From the NCBI GenBank assembly GCA_013397935.1, contig VZRN01005892.1:185340-249339 (forward strand): DNA of 64,000 nt. Reading direction: 5' to 3'. The DNA comes from Dasyornis broadbenti (taxonomy: Eukaryota > Chordata > Aves > Passeriformes > Dasyornithidae). Shown piece after piece: positions 24,101 to 36,100 of this stretch. The position numbers were made by a program, and so were the translations under genes. The notes under the pieces are model-generated. The model was not told where the DNA came from. It made no database searches and saw only the letters and a program-made list of their open reading frames with translations. Within the stretch, counting starts at the first letter, position 1, and each line of letters opens with the position of its first letter.

Positions 24101-27100
24101 TGTAAATCTATCCAATAGCTTTGCTCGAGGAGGTTAGTAAGACTAGCTCAAAGTCTATTATTTGAAGTAATAAATTATAAAAAAATGTTAGTGACATGAA
24201 AATAATTATACTCTTTATTGATTCATTGCTCTGTGAAACAACGGAACAGAAATTACAGATTGGCCTCAGTCCATAACATTATCTAAGTATCAAATTTCTG
24301 TTCAAATCCTTTTCTTACCATTGAAATAAAGTTGGTTTCATGCTGGAATTAGTGAAAAATTAAGCACTCAACTAGGGATTATGTTTCTAAATAATTTGAG
24401 ATTCATCCACATTTTTAATTTGTATAGTCTGTAAATGCGTATTTTTGTATGAGCATTTAAAAGACTTTAGAATCTCCAACTACAGATCATTCCAATATGT
24501 GTCTGAAGCTTAGCCGATGCTTCATAATTTTACAAATAGTCTGTGAATAATTTTACTCTAAGAAGTAAGGAGTTACGTGGCCAGGTGTGGTAAGTAGGGA
24601 GATACAGTGCATTGTTTCAAAATAGTTATTCCTGATTACAGGGGCTCATCAGTGTTATTTCTACAAGAACCTTTCATTCTGCTAAGGGGACCCCAACTAC
24701 TTCCACCCATCAAGTCTGATGAAATTGTTAGGAGTTTTTTATGTGCAACATGTGCATAAATTAGTGCACCAAATTCCTTAAATGTAGATTTGTTAAAATA
24801 GGGATGAATCTCTTCCCTAAAAGGGAGCATTTTATATTTGATTTATTACCTGTTAGCCATAAAGGCTTCTTTTACAATGATTTCTAAGAATCTAAAAGTT
24901 GTTTTTCTTCTCTTTTCATACCTCATCTCAAATTAGTTAGATTTACATTGACCTTCCACGGTCCATTCCAACTTAAACCTTCTTGTGTTATACGAAACCT
25001 ATAGCTTCATATGGGGAAGGAGAAAAATATTTTGTAGAGAAAAACTTCCAGAAGAGTAGGATGGAATTAAGGAAATGAAAGAAAGAAGAACATGAGAGGG
25101 AGGGAGAAAGGAAAAAGAAAGGAAAATATTCAGAGATGTATAGGGAAGTGATATGAGAATTGCAGCAGAAGGGAAGAGAGGAAGTGCAGGAGAGGACATA
25201 GAGAATTCTGTGCATTTTCATGGATCGTAGTAAATGCGTATTTCTTACATAAGAGTTTTGTTTGTGTTCTGTCCTCGTGTTGTTGCTGTGTTGTAGCTGG
25301 AGATGAATAAAGCTGGTGATTTGCATTGGCTGGGTGAAACAGCTGGGGCTGAAGAGAGCAGGAGGGAACAGTGGCCGCAGTTGTTGGATAAATGGTGGCT
25401 GTGGCCAGCCTGAGTGAGCACTGGAACTGTGGCAGTGCTGGTGGCTGCCAGCAGATGTTGGGTTGTGTTCCATCCCCTCGTGCTGGCACAAAAGCGCCAA
25501 CAGCCAAGTGGTGCTGAGGGGCAGGGAAGGTGCTCCAGATAAGTCAGGGAAAGCTCGCTGGTTGCTGTGTGGAAATTGTCTTTTGAAGATAAAGGGATTA
25601 CTGGAATAACTACTGCTGGCTTCTAGGATTAGAGTTCGTGGTAAGTGTGATAGGATGAGTTTGTTGCTACTCAGAGAAGAGAAAAGGAGCCTGAAGGCAG
25701 TATTAGGTCACAGACATGTTGTTCTGCTGGACGTTGAAATGCCTTGGCTAAATTTCAGCAGGAATCAGGAAGAGGGCAGAGAAGTTATCTTGTGTCTTGC
25801 TGGATTGCTGCCACACCTGCTCTGTGTGTCTGAAAGGTGTCTGTTCACAGCTCAGCGGGATACGTGAGGACTTTGCTGAAACATAAGAATGTTTGACAAG
25901 TACAGTGGGAGCCCTAGTGAAGGTGAGAAGCTGACAAGGGAAGAGGGAACAAAGAAAGGGGATATCTCCCTGGAGAGAAGTAAACACTAGGGTTTTTTAG
26001 ATTAGCTGATAAAATTCTTTTAGAAGAAATTCTAAAATACACAGAGTATATAAAATTTCTAAAATTGTTCTCAAATCCATTTTTACAAAGTTTCTCGCTA
26101 CTTTTTCACAGCTAGGTGTATTTCATCTGTGAGGCAGCAAGCAGCTATGGATTATGCACTACACTGTGCAAAATACAATAGCAGTATTTTTGTGGTTTGG
26201 ATTCTGGATCACTCTTTCTTGCCTTGTGTTTATTATCACACATACCAGGGCTCAAAAGCCAGGTTCAGCTATGATACACCAGTAGAAAATTACATTTTCT
26301 ATTTTTGTGTGCCAGACAATGTATTTGCAATACATATAATTTTAAAATATAAGTTAGAATATATGTTCCAGTGCGTGAGTAGTATTTCTCATTTTTTAAA
26401 ACCATCATTGTTCTGAATACTCACCAGTTGTTCTGAATATTTGTGTCTGTGTCAAGTATGATTTTTTACTTTTTCTGGAACATTGTCATGAAGCATCTGT
26501 CCAAAGCTCAGTCAGGTTGGTTTTGATCAGAAATATTTGGTCAAATACTTATGTTTCATAATATATTTTCATTCTTTGACCTTTTTTTGGTTGATATTTT
26601 TCATGAGAATTATAAGTTCACACAAAATCCATAGTTTTTCCTGTTACCTTACTTTGTAAGTATAATGAGGTTCTACAGAGCAGCACTTCTTACCTGGCAT
26701 TGCTGTGTAATTTAGCAGAATAAAAAGTTTTCTCAGTATGATTTGCTGCTATTGCAAAAATACTAGGATATTTATAATTAATAAATAAAGACCCAGCTCA
26801 GACAATTATTTTCAAAGCAGGCGACATTAACATTTTGAGTATGTTTTAAAAGAATATTTGTATTAAAAGGACTCGGTTGTGTTGATGTGGGTTTTGAGCC
26901 AAAGATACATGCACTGATAAACATATAAGGCTCCCACTGAAAATGAGGATTTTTGCAAGGGGAGAGGAAATCTCTTTGTGTGGTAGATATTACATGTTTT
27001 CTAAATTATATACTTGTGCACAGGCCTTTAAAAATGTTTGTAAGTGTATAGAACGAATATCTTGCACTCTGCTTTGGTTTTGAGGTCTATCAAATTACAT

Positions 27101-30100
27101 AGTTATTATCCCTAGACTAAATCAGTTTTTTAGAAAAGGCATTAATGTTGGGATTTTTAATGAAACTAACTTTCAGCTGGATAGAAACTTCCAATAAAGT
27201 ATTCAGCAGAATGGTTTAATCATTACATTTCCTTTGGTATTATAATTATGGAAAAAACACATGATGGCTGTTGCTACGTTTGAAGCTATTGCAATGACAA
27301 TGGAAATTATTCCTGTTTGATAAATGGATACCTCCTTCCCATTTTATATTGGTTTTGTGGCTTGATTGATGTTTTGTCTTGTGATGACTAAGATTTTGTG
27401 CTGTCTGATAAATCATGTACTATAAAGAAATGCAATATATACTAGATCTTTGGACATTAATAAGTAACCCTTTTCTTCTCTCCTGCAATGTGTTTCGCTG
27501 CAATGTGCATTCCATTCCTCCTCCTTCTGTCTTAACTGTTATCTGCCAGTGCTTGGCTACAGAGATAAATGTCTCACTCACTCAAATTCCAAATCTGCAA
27601 CTAAGGAAAGAGTCCATCAAGGTACTGTATCCTGTGTCCTGAAAGCCCATTCTTTTCTGCCATCTTCATAACTGCTGCAATATCTTAATTCATTCTAAAG
27701 TGACACTGACAGAAAGCCTTGTTTCTGCATTAACAAAATTCTGGGGGTTTTAGTTCAGTGTTGTGGTTTTGTTATGTTTTGGAGTTTTTTGCCCATTGAA
27801 TGTATGATGCAGTGACAGTGATTTAACACAGAGTGATATGTAGAAAATTTTCTCTGTGAAAATTTTAAACAGCTGAAATTCTGTTCTGGGAAAGAGTGTT
27901 TAGTATTCCTGCTGCTTAAGTGAAATAGCTAAGAAATACGATTATCTAGTCAATGAATTTCTTTCCATAATTAATGTTAATAAACAGGGGGAAATTAATT
28001 ACTGTCAAATCAGAAAGTCATAATAATGCAGTGTATGCCAAATAATGAAAGCAAGATACTGGTAACAAAAATAAACTTCTAGGCAAAATTACAATACGAA
28101 CATAATTGTGCCTTTTAATCACTGCTGTCCAGTTCTGGTAAACATTTTCATCTGCATGTATTTGTAACCAGTTCTGTTGCTTTTGATGTGCCATAAGTGC
28201 TAATGATGGGTGCATTTGTGAAATACTCCAAAGTGTCACTGTGTGTCTTTGTACACTTCACCTTTGAGGACAGCAGTCTGTGTTGGAGCTTGCATTTTTC
28301 ATACCAAATGAATGAGAACTTTTTTCTCTTATAAAGTGTTTGCTGTGATTTTTGCTTGCTGAAGTCTTCATTATTTCATCTGTAGTAGCTGAGACGTGGA
28401 ACAAAAGTTTTCAGTAACTACACTCCTGTACTATGTGAGGTGTTTTATAAAAGTGGCTGGCTGTGAAGTGGGAGCTGCTGAGAGCTGTTACCGACTCAGA
28501 AGCTCCTTGCCAGCCCTTCTCAGTTGCTCCAGTTCATTTGCTCACATCTCAGACTAGCAGCCAGACAGGCAGACAAGCTAAGCTGTACAGACAAGTCCCT
28601 GTTGAGGGTTATTGTCCAGAATTACTTTTTAATAGAAACCCAATCCTGCTTCTAAAAAGTAGAATAAAATTATTTTGCTGGTTGAGCTATCTCAGTGGAG
28701 TTGACTGTTATCTGCATCTTTTTTTTCCTTCTGTGCAAGAAATGTTAACTATGTACATTATTGGATTTTCCTGAAGAGGAGTGGGTGTTGGTCCTATAGT
28801 ATCTAAATTTCTAGTACTATGAGGTATTTCTGGTGCCTCTTTTGGATATCTGCTTTACAGATTTATGGACAAGAGCCTCTTCTGATAATCTGATTTACTG
28901 CATATTGGGATAAAGAATTTCACACTGCCATTGGATGCCAAATTTAGTGTACTTTAAGGGATTTGATTTTCAAGTAGTGCTATTCATACTCTGAAAATCC
29001 AGTACCTTTCACATGCCTCACACTGGCCACACAAAACCAATCTCATTAAATCCTGGCTATTAATTGAGGTACAAGAAACATACAAACATTTATTACCTGT
29101 CTTTTCTTCTAGCACCAGACAGGCCTTGGCAATCTGGTTTATCACTGCTTTATCTTATGTTAAAATCACAAAAACTTACTCAAGCATGATGAGATTAGAG
29201 CACTTCTGTGTGCTGTAGGAATTTCCTCCTCCGGCAATGCCAGCAGAGCTGCAGCAGCAAGGTGTACGATATGCAAACTCCAAGTGCTGTTGGGATGTTG
29301 GTGTGATGTCCTTTAAAAATTGCTGCTTTCAGATGCAATGCATGGCTCCACATCACACTGCACTCTTTCAAGCTCATGTTGTTGCTAGCTTTGGGTTTTC
29401 TGTACTTTTCTGATTTCTGTCCCTCTAGAAATTTCATTTCCGTGCACCTAAATGGACATTACTATTCGCAGGTTGTGATTTATTACTGATATCATAGCAA
29501 CTGTTTTCTCTGCAGTAGAAAGCACTGTGCAGAGTTACATATCTGAATGTCTTAGGTTAAACAACAATGCAGCAGGATGATTTTGAAAATTTTTGTTACT
29601 AAACTATTTCTTTCCAGTACTTGCTGTTAATTGTCCTGTGAGGGATGCATGTGACATATTTAAGCATATGTCTTAGTGATTATGGTCTCCAGTGCCTCAG
29701 ACAAAGAGGTTTTTAAATATTCTTCATCCTTGTGAAGGTGTATGGGCGAGTCTTCGTTCAAGCAACCGATTTATCAACACTCAGACTCCATTCATTGATG
29801 TTGGTGCAAGACTTGCAGGGAAAGATAACACCCCTCCCTACAGTAGCAGCTCTTTTCTGCAAAGCCAGCTTTTGAGAAGACAAGCAGCCCTCTATATATT
29901 TGGAGAAAAATCTCAATTACGGGTAATGGCAATTTTTTTTTTTTAATGTTTAACATAGTTTTTATTTGGTCGAGTTTAATTATTTTCATGTTGTTAGAAA
30001 CAGTAAATAATATTCAAGATAAGCTGGGTGGGTAAGTCTCCTAAAGGTGTAAAGTCTTATGAGAATGATTTCTATGTGCAAACTAACAGTGTTGTATAAC

Positions 30101-33100
30101 TTGAGTGAGGGGCTGGGGTGGTGAAAATCAAGCTCTGTGGTGATACAATGCACCATTGTTAACATAAATTAAAATACACTAAATGATCTTGAAGAGCAGT
30201 TAAAGATCAGGCTCAGACTCACAAAAGTTTTGTGCACAGATCTCTATTTGTCACGTTTGGTCAAGTGCTGATGTGTAGTTGAGCTGAGAAATGGGCAGCA
30301 GATGACTAGAGAGGAGTTGAACTCTGTATTTGCAAGTTCTTGCTTTCAGAGCCGTGCTTGATGACACCTAAATACACACGAATGTCCTCTGACGCTGCTG
30401 GCTGCTCATCTCATGTTCAACTGAGTCCTCAGCTCAGTGGTTTCTATTTTGGGAAACATGAAATGGGCTAATTTGATAATTCAAAGTGCAATTTTATTTT
30501 TTCCTGATGTGTTGAAATACGTTATGAAGGAAATGGAATGTTGTTAGTCAGGGAAGCAATTATCAGAGAAGAAAACCTTCATTGCTGTGGGCAGCACTAT
30601 ACTCACACAAAGCCAAATTAATGAGAATTAAGGCCAACCCAGAACTCTGAGCATCCTGATTTGATTACTTGAAGAGGACCGTGATGTCTACAGTCTTGTA
30701 CATACTTTTTGATAGATTTTAATGTTTTAGATGCAATTGTTTGAGAAACAATTCTCTAATTCTTAGTTGTTTTACTTGTTTTCTGAAAATGTTTTCAGAT
30801 TGTTTTTAAAATCTCTGCATTGAAAGATTAAAAAATCAGTTGTTTTCTACTTTCTTATTCAAAATGTGAACGTCCATAAAATATTATATATTTTTTGAAA
30901 TACAAAAGGCCCAAAAACTATTATTGGTAGTAGGAAAATATATCACTATTCAATTTTTTCTGAAATTATGTTCTGTCAGGAGGTGGAGGAGTCATGCTGT
31001 ACCAGAATAATGCATCAACTACATATAATTAAATTGCTATAATCCAGTAGTAATGACTGTTTCTATTTGTTTCATTTCTTAATGAATGATAAGTGAAGAC
31101 TTCAGTCATGCATCTAAAGTTGTGTAGCAGAAACTACAGCTTTATTCTGCTAAATATCATGTCATATAAATTGATGAGAAAACCAGAAATAGACAACATT
31201 TTAAAGAAATAGTGCTACTTTCCTCAATTGCTTTTGCCATGCATTATTACATCTTACCGTTGTTGAATTACTGAATTTAGTTTTGAACCATGCCAAAGTA
31301 TAAACAGAATTAAACCCGGGTTTTCATTTTCCTACATTTTCACTTGGCATCCTATGAAGGAGCTTAATGCAGATTATTTGCAGGCCAAGTTTAATTCAAT
31401 GAAAGTAATTTCTGAAGAAAACTCAAAGAGTTTGGCATGAACATCTTCAGTGATGCTTCATACATGAGAATTGTTTTTCCTAATAATGTTCTCCATATTA
31501 CCCTTTTCATCATAATCCGTTGGGTTTTGGTGGGGTTTTTTTCAGTCAGCTAACTTGTCCTCTTAATTCAGTCCTCCTCTTTTATTGCTCCTTTGCTAAA
31601 TCCAGTAAGTTAAATAAAACATGAGGAATTCTGCTAGGAAAACCATCCAGCTACTATTCTGTGCTGAGCCAGGTACCCCAGACAAACACCTCCCTCGAAG
31701 TACCGTGACTGCTTAGATGAATTAGGGTTTTTTAGGGTTACTTTTTTCTGCTTTATTGAACTCCCAAAATCTGTCATGGACTGTTGGTATGTCATCCATG
31801 CAGTTATTTTAATTTTTATTTGGTTTTGATTTGCTTTAAAACTGTTAAAAGGAAGCACATTATGTGGTGTATAAAGAACTGAACAGATTGTCATTCGACT
31901 TTGTTTTTTCACCACTATTACTGCTAGAATTATTATTATTATAATAATTATTGAAAATATGACTGCTGTGCAGTACATTCTGCTTTTATGGTTATAGTTG
32001 GGTGCTTTATTATGGTACATTTTGCAAGGGTTTTTATTATATTTTTTATTATCCTGGGCAGGTGTTTAGCTACACAGATTTTTCATGAGGAATTAATTAT
32101 TTAGCAATAAAGCAGGCAAAACTTTGGGATTTAAGAAAACTGTCAGTGAAAAATATACTTCCCTTTTAAATTACATCTGCTGTTGTCCTTTTCATGCAGG
32201 GGTTCAAACTTGATTTTGCTTTGAATTGTGAATTTGTTCCTGTTGAATTCAGCGACATCCGACAGACAAAGGCAAGCTTTAAAAAGCTGATGAGAGCTTG
32301 TGTTCCCAGCACTATTCCTACCGATTCTGAGGCAACATTCCTTAAAGCCCTTGGGGAGTCAGAGTGGTTCCCACAGGTAATTTATCTGACAGGTACTTCT
32401 GATAATCTATATGCAGTACCGCTCACACAAAATAAATTCCAAGCTCTTCTGACAGAGAACTATTGTGTTCTAACCAGCTGTTCTTCTTTGCATGCTATCA
32501 ATTCTGGCATTACATAAGCGTTATTTTAATACAACATTAAGATTTACAAATATAGGAGGCATTTTTATAATAAAATTTATGTTTTATTACATGGAACACA
32601 CACACAAGCAGAGATGACTGTTTCTATTACGGTCTTTGTTTTTAATGTTTTATTTTATATATTTTTAAAAATCAGAAAAAAATTGTCTAACAATAAATGA
32701 GCTTTTTGATTTAAGAACCAATATTTGATTCTGCCTATATGTTACCACCCTAAATTTCGGTTTGTACAAGTTAACAAATAAGCAAATATCTGTTGTGGGA
32801 TGTGGGGAAGAGAGGATTCTATGTGTGTTAAGCTGTTCTCTTTGAATCTGTATCTTTATTTCACTATCCCCTATTTCTTTACATAACTATTAACCAAACA
32901 AAGGCAAGACTGGAGCAAACTTCGTAAGATTCAAATTAAGAAGGATGTGGGAAAAGCAGCTCTTCATAAATCTAAAACCACTTTAATTATAGTGAATGTT
33001 TTTTTAACAGCTGCTTGTTATGTTTGGAATCCACTGCTGAATATACTTTTCTCAAATGCAATTAATCATAGAAAACAGAATAGAAACTTATGCTGATTTC

Positions 33101-36100
33101 GTAAGGAGGAAATACTTCAGTCAGTTATTACATATCAGCAAATGCACTCCTGGTTGAAATGTGCTGCAAGGAGTGGCTTAACTTCTTCCCTGAGGTGAGA
33201 GCAGGAGCTGGTCATGGCTGGGTCTGGCCACCAAGGTTTTCAGGAAGAGGAGAAGTGGGGAGAGCATAAAAAAGACTTGACTTCCTCATCATGTGAACAT
33301 TTTCAATCACAGAGGGGTTGAACAAGTTGAGAAGTGTAGATAAATGAATTTAATTTCATTTCATCATTGAGTTGATTGAATAAACATGTCCCTATAGCAG
33401 CACAGGGATCAAGGAGTGTGGTAACACTGGAGTTACTCCTTTCTGGCACATTTGAGAGGATCATTCTTTGCTGGGAGTGTATCACTCTAGGACGTAATGT
33501 GTCACATTAGCTTTGTTCCATTTAAACTGCATTTCTGTGGTTTAAACCGTGTCATATGCGACTTAATGTGATAAAGTTAATTTATGACTGATAAAGTTAA
33601 TTTATGACTGATTTGGCACATTTTCTACTATTCCCATGAAAGAACATAGATCTGTCATCTCAGAAATGTTTTTATTGTATTATGCTTTCCTCTTCTGGGC
33701 AATAGAAGTTTACCATCACTGATTTTAACACTGTATGGACTAAATATCTCTTTATAAGAATGTGAGTACATAGAAGAGATTGGAAGTGCTGCCCTATCTT
33801 CTGAATACAAATTATAAAAGTAGTGGTTTGCATTTTTAACAGGGAGTCTGTAAAACCAGATTGCGTATCAGTTTCCTCATTAAAGATGGGAAAAAGCAGC
33901 TTTTTCCAATTTCACAATTTCCATAGCAATATTCTTCAGTTTTTGTAAGAGGAAGAAAACACTGCCCTGAATAAGAATGAGTTTTCTAGGGTTTAACTGT
34001 TGCTTGGTTGATCTTTTTTCTTATTATTTTCTTCAATTTAATTTTCTTCTCACTTTCTTGTGCCTTCTGTACTTTCTGAGCTTACTTTTTTCCTTGCATA
34101 AATGATCACAGATGATTCTTGCCATCTTTTATTTGTTTTCCTATCCTATTTTCTTCCTTCTTCCAGGCTTTCATCTTTCCTATTGCTTCTATTGGTTGGA
34201 TTATATTCAGTGCTCCACAAAGGACAGTTTCACTCTGCTGTAAAAAACTGAATTGCTAATGTGTTACCTATTATGTTGTTTACCAAGAGTGCTGTCATAG
34301 TATACAAAAATGGTAAAATCATCATATAGATTTTTCTTTTTAGTACTAATAATGTGAAATCTCATAGAAAGATAAATTGCTCAGATTCACCTGAACTTCT
34401 TTAACCTGCTTATTTTAGCATCACTGTGTCATGAGTATTAAAGTGCAAATAATTAAGTTGGCCTCCTTTCATATGTTTTAGCCTGTCTGCCCAATTGTCT
34501 AAACTATTTCTGGGATTTTTCATACATTTGTGGTTTCATTATTTCTGGTGTTGTTGTTATTATTGTTCAATTCATTAATTTCCAACTTCCATGAGATTAA
34601 ATATTAGTAATATTGTCTTGTAAATATCTTACAGAGGTTCTCCCATCAAAGTACGTAGTGACTTTATGGAACCTTCACATTTCACAGGAAATTATTTTAG
34701 TGTTAAGTCCAGGATGGAATTTCTCTCCAGTAAATCTATCAGCTGTGTTGTTCCCATTCTCCTTTTTATGACAGCTATTTTATTACATTACTCATTGGCT
34801 TTAATACTTTAAGTTCCTATCCTCAAAACTTCCCTTAGTTTTATTGTAGTTCAGATGGAAATCCTTAGACTGTTACATTTTATTGTTGGCTAATCAGTTG
34901 CATCAATGTATTTCTCTGTGCTATTTGTAGAACCAGGAATGCATTTTTAAATATTTTAATATTAAAAGATTCTATTTATTGATACTATCCAAAGATTTAT
35001 CTAGAGTGTGTTACTCATTCATAATACTTTATAGCTTCACAGGATAATGCAACTGGGTGTGATCATCTCTGAACTCTTGGAAAATGGTTCTTCTGTTATG
35101 GTTTGTTTGGAAGATGGCTGGGATATTACTGCACAAGTAAGCTGCTATAAAAACCTTGAAATAGCTAAATAGTAAGAAAAAACACCAGGCAATATTTTTT
35201 TACACAAGTAACAGGTCATTTGGTATAACATGAATAAATTTGTGTTGTGGCAGCAGAGAAGAAACCAGAATGCATGAATCCTTGTATTCATTTGCAATTT
35301 ACATCTTGAAATAGTTCCTTAAAATGAATTCGTTCCAAAGTTCCTGATGGTCTTAGCAGTTCTAAGGCTTAGATATAATTACTGCACTCCTGCACGTGAC
35401 CATGTGTAAGAATGAAAGCTAAAAGTTGCCACAACTGTTCATTTCTCTTTTTAAATATAGTACCTTTTAAACACAGGAGGAATTCGGTCTCTTCCATTCT
35501 CTTTCCATAAGTGGTGTTAGGAGACCACACAGGGAGAAAACTAGATTTGTGCCAAAGTGCCTGTAACACCTGCTGCAAGGACAGCTCACCACAAACTATA
35601 AATTAGGTGACTCAAAATCTGCTGCCTCATTTAATAGATGCATTGTGTCCATGCTGTTGCTTCATAATTCAGGAGACAAACACAGACATCGATAATTCTA
35701 GTAAATAAAAACTTCATGTGCAGCCAGCATCCTAATACCAGGTAAACAAACACATGAAAGAATGTTACCATAAGTATTGGAATCATTGCCAAACAATGAA
35801 GAATGGAGAGGGGAGATACATAGCTGAAAGTTCAGGAGGGCTGTGTTGCATTTTAAAGTCTCCTGAGATGCTGTGTCTAAAAACAGACTGCAATTGGGGA
35901 GTGCAAAAACTCTAAAGTCACCCTCAGGACCAATTCTTTAATGCTTTTTTTGCTGAGGTAGCAGATACTATCTTCAAATGTTTATTATAAAGTGGTTTTT
36001 GTTTCAAACATAATTTAAATGTAGTAAGCATTGTATTCACCTCCCAAGTCTGTAGCTGCTTAGGTTTTGCTTCTACAGATACCTTAAAGTCTCAGTGTAA

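Larger units (their letters stand above)
23100..29737 (+). other. SBF2: SBF2 intron 11 (split by the cassette exon)
   Basis: 6638 bases when the cassette is skipped; 937 and 5605 bases on its two sides when it is used. It contains the purine-rich stretch at 25000 and the GC-raised block at 25280-25980. Nothing recognisable in 26000-29730. Confidence 0.85.

Noticed and set aside
24988..25507. Long open frames (up to 170 codons) on the - strand
   Set aside because: They lie opposite a purine-rich tract and have the S/F/P/L-rich composition this produces. No domain, splice context or family resemblance is seen.
27415..27642. Open frame followed by a GTACTG donor-like site, considered as another cassette exon
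   Set aside because: No acceptor with a pyrimidine tract precedes it in a phase fitting e11 or e12, and the peptide is not recognised.
31634..32020. 128-codon - strand open frame in intron 12
   Set aside because: Contains a run of isoleucines from an ATT/AAT-rich stretch and is otherwise unrecognisable. Judged chance.
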